From the NCBI RefSeq assembly GCF_031882575.1, contig NZ_CP134772.1, forward strand, positions 266,001-330,000: DNA of 64,000 nucleotides, written 5' to 3'. A program made the position numbers and the translations under genes. Numbering within the stretch: the first letter of the stretch is position 1; every line of letters begins with the position of its first letter. The notes beneath the pieces are model-generated. The model was given only the letters and a program-made list of their open reading frames with translations. It made no database searches and was not told the DNA's origin. The DNA is from Pseudomonas sp. VD-NE ins. Lineage in GTDB: Bacteria > Pseudomonadota > Gammaproteobacteria > Pseudomonadales > Pseudomonadaceae. Shown piece by piece: positions 9,375 through 17,059 of the stretch.

Positions 9375-9575
9375 CCACCGTGACCAAGCGATGGGAGGCG
9401 AACTGTGTTCAGGTTGGTCAACCGGAGGAACACACAATCCGGCACGCTCGAAAGCGTCCCGAACACAGTCACCATGAAGCATGCAGACATTTGAAGTGTC
9501 GGCAGCATACAACGGACGTGTTTGTGTGTTCCATCAGGTGACCAAGCCTGAGTCGCTGATTAGGCAGCGACAGCC
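9375..9575 (-). ncRNA. Conserved multi-hairpin leader element, copy 1
   Basis: Read on the minus strand, this stretch upstream of the 9042-9341 gene has a GTCGCTG/CAGCGAC hairpin (9552-9571), then a UUCG-loop hairpin ACGCT-TTCG-AGCGT (9444-9457), then CTCCGGTT-GACC-AACC and GCCTCCCAT. The same blocks in the same order occur at 45285-45490 upstream of an unrelated-locus small gene. Stem bases differ between copies but still pair. It is probably a cis-acting structured leader or an sRNA. Confidence 0.65.
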
Positions 9576-9639
9576 ACGACTATAGATTTGACTTACCAAG
9601 CCGCGATAGGCGGCAACGGAGTCTGGGCTTGTAGGAACT

Positions 9640-9681
9640 GGACGAATAGCGAATAGGCTATTGCTGTAGGTTTTTTCGTCC
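9640..9681 (-). terminator. Inverted repeat downstream of the hydrolase-like gene
   Basis: GGACGAA and TTCGTCC arms enclose an inner AATAG/CTATT pair, 20 bp past the stop of the minus-strand gene at 9701. It may end that transcript or belong to the promoter region of the next gene. It has no clean T-tract on the minus strand. Confidence 0.35.
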
Positions 9682-9700
9682 GCTCACATCCCCAGCGCCA

Positions 9701-10843
9701 TCAACCAATAATCCGATACTCCGCAACGTTTAACAGGCTCGTCGTCAGCCCCGTTGCCGGCGCGTAGATCGAACCCTTCACCGCCGTGAACGGCACGCCT
9801 TTGTTGCCTAGCGAAACATAGCGCTCACCTTTATCCAGTTCGGTGAAGTAGGTGTAGGAAATGCTGTGCATCCGCTTGTAGCGCGCTTCGTCGGCGACGA
9901 TGGCGCCTGTCAGGCGCAGGAGGTCGGCTTCGCTCAGGTTCAGGGTTTTGTTCAGTTGTACGCCCCAGCGCTTGAGGCAGGTTTCGGCGAGGTGGCGGAC
10001 GATGCGGCCAGGCTCGACCAGCGTTTTCAGGTCGCCGCTGCTGGTGGGCACGCCGCCGCCGGCGGTGGCGTTGCCGGCCATGGTCGCGTGGCGGCCGGCC
10101 ATCGGGTAGACGCAGGTTTTAGTGTCGGTGGCGGTTTGCGGAATGACGCAGCTGAAACCCTTGGAGCGTTCATCGCGTGCATAGAAGGCGACATATTCTT
10201 TGACGTTGACGCCGAGTTTGACGCGCTGATCCTGGAAGTTGCCGATTCCCGGTACTGGATCAAGGGCGAATATATTTACCGGAATATTGTTAAGTTGAGG
10301 ATCATTTAACATCGCATTGGCCAGCATATGGCAACTTATCCCGCCGCGACTCCAGCCCACCAGATTGACTTGAGTGGGAATGACACCGTCCTTGCGAAAT
10401 GTCTTGATGATCTGTTCCTGCAACTTCTGTTGGGTCACGCTGCGATCACCGTAGTTATATTTGCGCCAGAACCACGAACCTTCGACCTTTACATCCTCAA
10501 TAGGAATCCCAGCGGCTTTAAGGCGGTTGTATTCAGTCTCGGTCAGTTGCTCGCGCTGCCAGTCGCATTTGCCTTTGATGATATTGAGGGCATGCTGCAC
10601 GTTTTCCTCCCAGCCTTTGCCAAACAGCGTGCCGGTAAGGCCGTATTCCTTGGTTTTGGTGAACAGGTCATCGGCTTGCAGGTTGCCGCTGCCGGGCCCG
10701 TCGACGACGATCCATTCGGCGAACTCGCGGCCGGTATGGTTGGCAGCCAGTGTGGAAACCAGTTCGCCGTCCCAGAAGTTTTCATGAGCGGTATCGAACT
10801 TGTTGGAACCCGTACCGCAAAAAAATATAGTTAGAACTGTCAT
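9701..10843 (-). CDS. Alpha/beta-hydrolase-like protein with GWSRGG nucleophile elbow (DUF5621-like)
   Basis: 380 aa from the ATG at 10843 (GAGAG about 9 nt upstream). It opens TVLTIFFCGTGSNKFD and has a GPGSGN segment near residue 58, then NLVGWSRGGISCHMLAN near residue 160, a GxSxG nucleophile elbow typical of lipases and esterases. ALDPVPG comes about 35 residues later and fits the acid position; GRHATMAG is a possible histidine region. No signal peptide. The first half recalls DUF5621-type proteins (from memory). It could be a cytosolic hydrolase or an exported toxin; no secretion genes are nearby. It is flanked by two paralogous small genes on the same strand. Confidence 0.6.
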   Translation of the reverse strand: MTVLTIFFCGTGSNKFDTAHENFWDGELVSTLAANHTGREFAEWIVVDGPGSGNLQADDLFTKTKEYGLTGTLFGKGWEENVQHALNIIKGKCDWQREQLTETEYNRLKAAGIPIEDVKVEGSWFWRKYNYGDRSVTQQKLQEQIIKTFRKDGVIPTQVNLVGWSRGGISCHMLANAMLNDPQLNNIPVNIFALDPVPGIGNFQDQRVKLGVNVKEYVAFYARDERSKGFSCVIPQTATDTKTCVYPMAGRHATMAGNATAGGGVPTSSGDLKTLVEPGRIVRHLAETCLKRWGVQLNKTLNLSEADLLRLTGAIVADEARYKRMHSISYTYFTELDKGERYVSLGNKGVPFTAVKGSIYAPATGLTTSLLNVAEYRIIG

Positions 10844-10938
10844 TGTGTTGCTCTCGTTTAGTTGTAAGAGCAAACAAGTTAATGTTGGTTGTATGTATTA
10901 ATAAAGCATGGTGTTGTTTCCGCGTTTGTAGTGCGGCT

Positions 10939-11214
10939 TTAGTTATATGTTGTTTGCGGTGGTTTTTGTTTGGCAACTTCAAGTAAGTCGCAACCATCCT
11001 GCACCAACAGATAAAGTGCATTGACGATGTTGGGAATATCTTTCACGTCAGCCTGTTTGAAGCATAAGCAGTAGAGCGTTTCCAGCAAATCACCGGCTGC
11101 GCGCAGACGCTGATCGGCGGCATTGATCAGGTCAGTCTGGCTGGAGTGGCTGTCGATAAGCAGTACCGGGTTTTCGCTGTAGCAAGTCTTGAGTGGGCGA
11201 TAGCGGTTGATCAT
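10939..11214 (-). CDS. Small alpha-helical protein, paralog of 9042-9341
   Basis: 91 aa, starting MINRYRPLKTCYS. It shares the LYCL-FKQADV-DIP-I and ALYLL-QDGCDLLEVAKQ signature with the gene at 9042-9341, so the two are paralogs on either side of the hydrolase-like gene. It ends about 95 bp before that gene's start, so the three may be read from one promoter. Function unknown. Unlike its paralog, it does not have the conserved multi-hairpin leader. Confidence 0.6.
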   Translation of the reverse strand: MINRYRPLKTCYSENPVLLIDSHSSQTDLINAADQRLRAAGDLLETLYCLCFKQADVKDIPNIVNALYLLVQDGCDLLEVAKQKPPQTTYN

Positions 11215-11517
11215 GGTGAGGCATGTCCTGTTCGAAGGCGCTGGAGCGGGCCGGCAGAGTGTTTGCAGCCGCGCCGGCCACTATAGAAGGGCGTTTCTCT
11301 GTGGGACAAGACGGACGCAATGGACAGCATTCGTAGGGGTTTTTCCGTGTTTTGAGGAAATGCCCTACGTGTTTTCGCAGCTTTTTCAAGCCAAAACCCT
11401 TAGGCGTAATAATTCCTACGTGATTGTCAGGCGATTCGCGGTAAACCGCTGTATCGTGCGCGCCAGAATCTGTAGGGCGTTTCCAAACGTCTGACACGCG
11501 CTTAAAGGGAATTAGGT
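11215..11517. other. Intergenic region with inverted repeat between divergent genes
   Basis: No gene is seen. It holds the promoters of the divergent small gene (minus) and the 11518 gene (plus). An inverted repeat at 11332-11369 has CGTAGGG/CCCTACG outer arms and TTTCC/GGAAA inner arms. Related GTAGG-plus-T-run sequences recur at 11472-11484 and at 9630-9680, on both sides of the hydrolase locus, so they may be shared control sites. Confidence 0.45.
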
Positions 11518-12021
11518 ATGCACTGGCTACGAATGGCCGCAATTTTATTGCTCGGGCTGGGCACTTGCCGTTTGGCGATGGCCTCTGACATTGGCAATGC
11601 ATGGGTGCTGGATCGTCTCGATCGCACTGATTGGCCGGAGGCAATCATCAGCCAGGCGAGCATGGACACGGCGTCGCGCGGTGAAGTGTTGATGTTCGCC
11701 AAAGCTCTGTTGGCCAGCGAAGCACTGGATAAGGAAGGGCTTGAGCAGCGACTCGGCGTGCCCCACGTGCAATTGAAGTCGATTCGCCACGTGCGTGATG
11801 GCCTCTGGGAGGGGTTGTTGAGCACCTATCGCAACGCCAGTCAGAACTGTGATGAACAACTGTTCTGCCCGCGTGTGCGCAGCGTCGCTGACCTGCGGCA
11901 GTTGGCGGCAGCGTTCACCGGCGATATCAGCCCGGCCCATGCGCTGTGGGCGAGCAAGAGCCAAAATATCCATGAGCAGATGCTGAATGAGCAGTTGCGG
12001 GTGGCGGTTTTGCGTCCCTGA
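11518..12021 (+). CDS. Hypothetical periplasmic protein
   Basis: 167 aa. Residues 1-22 (MHWLRMAAILLLGLGTCRLAMA) form a signal peptide with an AMA cleavage motif; the rest is soluble. Two cysteines near residues 110-116 (NCDEQLFC) could form a disulfide. No family recognised. The start follows AAGGGAATTAGGT. Confidence 0.65.
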   Translation: MHWLRMAAILLLGLGTCRLAMASDIGNAWVLDRLDRTDWPEAIISQASMDTASRGEVLMFAKALLASEALDKEGLEQRLGVPHVQLKSIRHVRDGLWEGLLSTYRNASQNCDEQLFCPRVRSVADLRQLAAAFTGDISPAHALWASKSQNIHEQMLNEQLRVAVLRP

Positions 12022-12054
12022 ATCTGAGGATTCTGGGTTGATCCGAAGGCCCTC

Positions 12055-12078
12055 TTCGCGAGCAGGCTCGCTCCTACA
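12055..12078. repeat. Single REP, type A
   Basis: One copy of TTCGCGAGCAGGCTCGCTCC, the same family as the pairs at 3094, 32258 and 35079, here unpaired. Confidence 0.8.
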
Positions 12079-12201
12079 GGGACCGTGACATTCAAGTAAT
12101 CGCTGTATCATTCCGAATCGATTTGGCCCCGACCTTTTCTCGACTCGCTGCGATCGCCCGCTAGGCTGTTGGCATGGCAGCAGTCAATGGAGTGACAGCG
12201 A

Positions 12202-14130
12202 ATGCACAACACCCTGGAACAGGTTTTTGGTTTTCCACAGTTTCGACCCGGACAAGAGGCTGCGATCAGCGCGGTGCTGGCCGGGCGCTCGGCAGCGGCG
12301 ATTTTTCCCACCGGTTCCGGCAAGTCGATTTGCTATCAATTGCCGGCGCTGATGCTGCCGCACCTGACTTTGGTGGTCTCGCCGTTGCTGGCGCTGATGC
12401 AGGATCAGTTGGCCTTTTTGCTGCGACACGGTATCTCGGCTGGCAGCATCGATTCGGCGCAAAGCCGCGATGACGCCAATGATGTGATGGCCCGTGCCCG
12501 TTCGGGTGAATTGAAGATTTTGATGATCTCGGTGGAGCGCTTGAAGAACGAGCGCTTCCGCAACTTTCTGCAGCAGGTGCCGATCTCGTTGCTGGTGGTG
12601 GACGAGGCGCATTGCATCTCGGAGTGGGGCCACAATTTCCGGCCCGATTATCTCAAGCTGCCGGACTACCAACGCCAGTTCAACATCCCGCAGACCTTGC
12701 TGCTGACGGCGACGGCAACGCCGAAAGTCATCGCTGACATGCAGGCCAAGTTCGCTATCGCCGCTGACGATGTGGTGACCACCGGTTTCTACCGGCCCAA
12801 TCTCAATCTGCTGGTGGAACCGGTGCGCGGTCAGGACAAACGTCGGCGTCTGGTGGAGTGGATGAGCGAGCGTGCGGGGCAGCCGAGCATCGTCTACGTG
12901 ACTTTGCAGAAAACCGCCGAGCACATTGCCGAACACCTTGAGCGCAACGGCATTCAGGCTGAGGCGTATCACGCAGGTTTAGCCCACGACAAACGCGAAG
13001 CGATTCAGAAACGTTTCATGGTCGGGCAGTCCAATTGCATCGTCGCGACCATCGCATTCGGCATGGGCATCGACAAAAGTGACATCCGCAATGTGGTGCA
13101 CTTCGACCTGCCCAAATCCATCGAAAACTACAGTCAGGAAATCGGCCGCGCCGGGCGCGACGGACAGCCGTCGGACTGTCTGGTATTGGCCAATCGCGAC
13201 AGCCTCAACGTGCTGGAAAACTTCGTCTACGGTGATACGCCGGAGCGCGATGGTATTCGCTATGTACTCGACGAGTTGAAAGCTTCGGTGCCGGAAGGGC
13301 AGTGGGAGTTTCTGCTCGGGCCATTGGCGGATCAGAGCAACATTCGCGCACTGCCGCTGAAGACCTTATTGGTGCAGTTGGAACTGCGTGGATTGATCGC
13401 GCCGCGCTACGCCTATTACGCCGAGTACCGTTTCAAATACCTGCTGGAACCGGAAGCGCTGCTTGAGCGCTTCGAAGGTGAGCGCAGGGATTTTGTCGGC
13501 GCGATCATTCAGACCTCGGCTCGTGCGCGCACCTGGGCCACGGTGAATTTCGAGGCGATGTATTCGCAGTATTCCGCCGAGCGCAATCGAGTGGTGAAGG
13601 CGCTGGATTACTTTCAGGAAAAGGGCTGGGTCGAACTGGAAAGCAAGCAGATGACCGAGGTCTACAGCCTGCTGAACAGCGATTTTGACAGCGATGCCCT
13701 GAGCGCTGAACTGCACGATTATTTCACCCGGCATGAACAGGCCGAAGTGGCGCGCATCCACGCGATGCTTGAAGTGTTCGCCAGCGAACGCTGCCTGGGT
13801 TATCGCCTGGCGGAGTATTTCGGTGATCACAATGCACCTCAGCAGTGTGGGCATTGTTCGGTGTGTCACGGCCAGGTTGCGCGGTTGCCGCCACCACCGG
13901 AGTTGCCAGCGCTTGTGGATAAAAACTTTGCGGCGCTGTGTGGCGATTTTATCCACAAGCATGAGCAGCACTCCGGGGTCATCCCGACGGCGGAGCGGCT
14001 GACGAGGTTTCTGTGCGGGATCAGCGTGCCGTTGTTCACCAAGCTCAAGGCGCGGGCGATTCCCGGATTTTCGGCGTTGGAAGAATACCCCTACGGCGAA
14101 GTCCGCAGTTGGGCGCAAGAGCACCTCTGA
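12202..14130 (+). CDS. recQ: RecQ-family ATP-dependent DNA helicase
   Basis: 642 aa. Motif I is PTGSGKSICYQLP (near residue 36), motif II VVDEAHCISEWGHNFRPDY, and motif VI IGRAGRDGQPSDC. The C-terminal zinc-binding part has ERCLGYRLAEYFG followed by CGHCSVCHG. It unwinds DNA 3' to 5' in recombination and replication fork repair. It resembles the longer RecQ-like helicases and has no obvious HRDC domain, so it may be a second RecQ rather than the canonical one. The ribosome site GGAG lies about 9 nt upstream. Confidence 0.88.
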   Translation: MHNTLEQVFGFPQFRPGQEAAISAVLAGRSAAAIFPTGSGKSICYQLPALMLPHLTLVVSPLLALMQDQLAFLLRHGISAGSIDSAQSRDDANDVMARARSGELKILMISVERLKNERFRNFLQQVPISLLVVDEAHCISEWGHNFRPDYLKLPDYQRQFNIPQTLLLTATATPKVIADMQAKFAIAADDVVTTGFYRPNLNLLVEPVRGQDKRRRLVEWMSERAGQPSIVYVTLQKTAEHIAEHLERNGIQAEAYHAGLAHDKREAIQKRFMVGQSNCIVATIAFGMGIDKSDIRNVVHFDLPKSIENYSQEIGRAGRDGQPSDCLVLANRDSLNVLENFVYGDTPERDGIRYVLDELKASVPEGQWEFLLGPLADQSNIRALPLKTLLVQLELRGLIAPRYAYYAEYRFKYLLEPEALLERFEGERRDFVGAIIQTSARARTWATVNFEAMYSQYSAERNRVVKALDYFQEKGWVELESKQMTEVYSLLNSDFDSDALSAELHDYFTRHEQAEVARIHAMLEVFASERCLGYRLAEYFGDHNAPQQCGHCSVCHGQVARLPPPPELPALVDKNFAALCGDFIHKHEQHSGVIPTAERLTRFLCGISVPLFTKLKARAIPGFSALEEYPYGEVRSWAQEHL

Positions 14131-14134
14131 TCCT

Positions 14135-14214
14135 TGTAGGAGCTGCCCAAGGCTGCGATCTTTTGATGTTGATTTGTTCAAGATCAAAAGATCGCAGCCT
14201 TCGGCAGCTCCTAC
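14135..14214. repeat. REP pair, type B (TGTAGGAGCTGCC family)
   Basis: TGTAGGAGCTGCCCAAGGCT / AGCCTTCGGCAGCTCCTAC arms flank a 35-bp middle with ATC-rich arms, so the whole can fold as one long hairpin. The same family is at 16983-17051 and 21813-21897. Confidence 0.88.
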
Positions 14215-14342
14215 GTTAAGTGTCATCAAGTCTGGGGCTGCATCCATCCGCTGAATGTCGATCATCACGGTAATAAACTTCAAAAAACGTCGTTGGCTGA
14301 CTATGGTGAGACCAGTCTTTGGATCGCCAACAAGAGAACAAC

Positions 14343-15569
14343 ATGAGCCAGACATCCTTCGATATTCAGCAGGCAGCCGTGATCGGTGCGGGCACCATGG
14401 GCCGTGGCATTGTCATGTGCCTGGCGAATGCCGGCGTGAGCGTGCAGTGGGTGGATAACAATCCACAGATGCTTGAACAGGCACTCGCCACAGTGGCCGA
14501 GACTTATGCACACAACGTGCGGCAGGGGCGGATTGATCAGGCCGAGGCGGATGCGCGTTTGACGCGGGTCAGCGCGGCGGCGGATTACGCGGCGATTCGC
14601 AATGTCGATCTGGTGATCGAGGCGGTGTACGAAAATCTTGAGCTGAAGCAGAAGATTTTTCGTGAGCTCGATGGCTTGCTCAAGCCAGAGGCGCTGTTGG
14701 CGAGTAATACCTCGGCGCTGGATATCGATGCGATTGCCGCTGCGACCCGGCGCCCGGAGCAAGTGCTGGGCCTGCATTTCTTCAGCCCGGCGCACATCAT
14801 GAAACTGCTGGAAATCGTGCGCGGTGCGCAGACTTCGCCGGCCGCTCTGGAAGCAGCGCTGGCGCTGGGCAAGCGCATGGGCAAGGTCAGTGTGGTGTCG
14901 GGCAACTGTCACGGTTTTATCGGCAACCGCATGCTGCATCCGTATGTACTGGAGGCGCGCAAGATGTTGCTGGAAGGGGCTTATCCACAGCAGGTCGATG
15001 CGGCGTTACAGGGTTTCGGTTTTGCCATGGGCCCGTTTCGCATGTACGACGTCGTCGGTATCGATCTGGAATGGCGTGCCCGCGAACTGGCCGGCAAGGG
15101 CCAGGATGCGCCAGAGGTTCAGGTGGACAACCGCTTGTGCGAGTTGGGCCGGTTTGGCCAGAAGTCTGGCAACGGTTATTACCATTACGAGCCGGGCAGT
15201 CGTCAGGCTGAGCACGATCCTGAGGTCGATGCGCTGGTATTGCAGGTCAGCGAAGGGTTGGGCTTTCAGCGCCGCGAGATTGGTCCGGAGGAGATTCTGG
15301 AGCGCAGTTTGCTGGCGTTGGTCAATGAGGGCGCGAAGATTTTGCAGGAAGGTATTGCCGAGTCCGCCCACGATATCGACCTGGTGTATCTGAACGGCTA
15401 CGGGTTTCCGGCGGAGAAGGGCGGGCCGATGGCCTGGGGCGATCAGCAAGGGCTGGCGGATATTCATCAGCGGCTGTTGGCGCTGGAGACGCGGCAGGGT
15501 GATCAGTGGAAGCCGGCGCGGTTGATTGGTGAGTTGGCGGCGCAGGGGAAGGGGTTTGCTCAAATGTGA
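14343..15569 (+). CDS. 3-hydroxyacyl-CoA dehydrogenase
   Basis: 408 aa from the ATG at 14343. The N-terminal NAD-binding fold has AAVIGAGTMGRGI near residue 11. The catalytic region LGLHFFSPAHIMKLLEIV carries the active histidine, then GNCHGFIGNRML. Two C-terminal 3HCDH repeats follow (GFAMGPFRMYDVVGID; GYGFPAEKGGPMAWGD). It oxidises 3-hydroxyacyl-CoA in beta-oxidation or a related route. It lacks the crotonase half of FadB, so it is a stand-alone enzyme. A thioesterase gene lies 240 bp downstream on the same strand. Confidence 0.9.
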   Translation: MSQTSFDIQQAAVIGAGTMGRGIVMCLANAGVSVQWVDNNPQMLEQALATVAETYAHNVRQGRIDQAEADARLTRVSAAADYAAIRNVDLVIEAVYENLELKQKIFRELDGLLKPEALLASNTSALDIDAIAAATRRPEQVLGLHFFSPAHIMKLLEIVRGAQTSPAALEAALALGKRMGKVSVVSGNCHGFIGNRMLHPYVLEARKMLLEGAYPQQVDAALQGFGFAMGPFRMYDVVGIDLEWRARELAGKGQDAPEVQVDNRLCELGRFGQKSGNGYYHYEPGSRQAEHDPEVDALVLQVSEGLGFQRREIGPEEILERSLLALVNEGAKILQEGIAESAHDIDLVYLNGYGFPAEKGGPMAWGDQQGLADIHQRLLALETRQGDQWKPARLIGELAAQGKGFAQM

Positions 15570-15588
15570 TGTCGCCGCCAGAATCGAT

Positions 15589-15770
15589 CCCCCTCACCCC
15601 AGCCCTCCCGAAACGTCGGACCGCCCCCAAAGGGGGCGAGGGGGAAAGGGAGCCGATCTGCGTGGCTTTCAACATGTAAGTTCGACTCGACAGTTCAGGT
15701 CGGTGTATTCCGAGAAAACATCTCGGTCAGTCCCCTCTACCTCCGGGAGAGGGCTAGGGTGAGGGCAAGC
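15589..15770. repeat. Paired C-rich extragenic repeat, type C
   Basis: A CCCTCACCCCAGCCCTC block at the left and a CGGTCAGTCCCCTCT...GAGAGGGCTAGGGTGAGGG block at the right form a long inverted unit of about 180 bp. The same arrangement occurs at 24078-24247. It is a known style of Pseudomonas intergenic repeat. Confidence 0.7.
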
Positions 15771-15805
15771 AGCCTCACTGAAAAAACAAGAGAATCAGCC
15801 CAACC

Positions 15806-16231
15806 ATGTCCACCCCTCAACGCGCCGAATACCCCCACTTCCAGCCCATCACCACGCGCTGGCACGACAACGACGCCTACGGTCACGTCAACAACGTCAC
15901 CTACTACAGCTTCTTCGACACGGCGGTGAACACTTACCTGATTCAGGTCGGCGGTCTGGATATTCATGACGGCGAGGTGGTGGGTTTTGTGGTCAGTTCG
16001 GCGTGTGATTACTTTGCCTCGATCGCCTTTCCGGATCTGATCGAAATCGGTCTGCGGGTCGGCAAGTTGGGCAACAGTTCGGTGCAGTACGAATTGGCGG
16101 TGTTCAAGGTCGGCGAAAGCGAGGCGTGTGCGGCCGGGCGCTTCGTTCACGTATTCGTCGATCGGGCGAGCAATCAACCTGTATCAATTCCTGCCCGGTT
16201 GCGCGAGGCGCTTGAACATCTGGTGGTTTAA
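15806..16231 (+). CDS. Acyl-CoA thioesterase, 4-hydroxybenzoyl-CoA thioesterase type
   Basis: 141 aa hot-dog fold. The signature WHDNDAYGHVNNVTYYSFFDTAVN near residue 14 carries the catalytic Asp of the 4HBT class. It hydrolyses acyl-CoA; the chain or aromatic preference is not visible. It sits downstream of the hydroxyacyl-CoA dehydrogenase and may serve the same acyl-CoA pool. Confidence 0.85.
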   Translation: MSTPQRAEYPHFQPITTRWHDNDAYGHVNNVTYYSFFDTAVNTYLIQVGGLDIHDGEVVGFVVSSACDYFASIAFPDLIEIGLRVGKLGNSSVQYELAVFKVGESEACAAGRFVHVFVDRASNQPVSIPARLREALEHLVV

Positions 16232-16240
16232 CCAAGGCAA

Positions 16241-16271
16241 AAAAAATCGCAGCCCTCGGGCTGCGATTTTT
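16241..16271. terminator. Bidirectional terminator
   Basis: AAAAAATCGCAGCCC-TCG-GGCTGCGATTTTT is symmetrical, with A-run and T-run on the two sides. It lies between the thioesterase and the convergent glycine-zipper gene and serves both. Confidence 0.93.
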
Positions 16272-16286
16272 GTTCAAGCATTCGCC

Positions 16287-16769
16287 TTAACGGTGGCGAT
16301 AATACTTGTGATGCTTGCGGTGGCCATAGGCATGGCCGCGACCACGGTGGTCGTCGCGGTAGTAGCGACGATCATCATGGCGACGGTCGTAACGACGATC
16401 GTCGTCATCGCTCTTGTTACCCATGTAGTTGCCCAGCGCGCCACCGGCGCCGCCACCTGCTGCGGAGCCGATCAGGCTGCCGGTGGTGCCGCCCATGCTG
16501 CGACCGACCACGTTACCGCCGGCCGCGCCCAATGCACCACCGATGGCGGCTTCGCCACGACTGCGTTTGTCGGCGCCAACCGCACTACCACCCGCGCCGC
16601 CCAGGGCTGCGCCGATAGTGGAACCTGTATTGCCGCCTAAGGACTGACCGACGACCGAGCCAAGAACCCCGCCCAATGCGCCGCCCACACCTGCTTCGGT
16701 GGTGCCGCCTGCGCAAGCTAAACCACTGACCAGGCCAAGGGACAACAAGAGAATCGAGGAGAACTTCAT
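16287..16769 (-). CDS. Glycine-zipper envelope protein
   Basis: 160 aa. Signal peptide MKFSSILLLSLGLVSGLACA; the C at residue 19 could be a lipidation site but the lipobox is poor. Residues 25-115 are dense in GxxxG repeats (GGALGGVLGSVVGQSLGG, GGAGGSAVG), the glycine-zipper type seen in outer membrane proteins. The C-terminus is charged and histidine/tyrosine rich (DDDDRRYDRRHDDRRYYRDD). Function unknown; envelope association is inferred. Confidence 0.78.
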   Translation of the reverse strand: MKFSSILLLSLGLVSGLACAGGTTEAGVGGALGGVLGSVVGQSLGGNTGSTIGAALGGAGGSAVGADKRSRGEAAIGGALGAAGGNVVGRSMGGTTGSLIGSAAGGGAGGALGNYMGNKSDDDDRRYDRRHDDRRYYRDDHRGRGHAYGHRKHHKYYRHR

Positions 16770-16928
16770 AGATGAGCCTCAAAGGGATGACGGCGCCGAT
16801 CCTGAGGCTGTGTAACAAGCGTGACAATCGAAATCCGACGAATAACACGACTTGTATACAATATTGCAAGTTGCTGTTTTGTATGCGGAACTTAAGCGAT
16901 TTTCGCCGGTCTTTAGCTACTTCGGACA

Positions 16929-16959
16929 GGCCGTTTTTGTGAAAAAACGGCCTTTTTTG
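16929..16959. terminator. Terminator-like hairpin upstream of the glycine-zipper gene
   Basis: GGCCGTTTTT-GTG-AAAAAACGGCC followed by TTTTTTG. No plus-strand gene ends close by, so it may end a short upstream transcript or insulate the region. Confidence 0.6.
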
Positions 16960-16982
16960 TGGGCGTTCGAAAGGCAAAAGCG

Positions 16983-17051
16983 AAAAGATCGCAGCCTTCG
17001 GCAGCTCCTACATCGATTCCTGTAGGAGCTGCCGAAGGCTGCGATCTTTTG
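16983..17051. repeat. REP pair, type B, near-perfect palindrome
   Basis: AAAGATCGCAGCCTTCGGCAGCTCCTACA and its inverse are separated by only about 10 bp, giving a long perfect stem. It ends just past the stop of the molybdopterin oxidoreductase gene. Confidence 0.9.
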
Positions 17052-17059
17052 ATCTTGTG

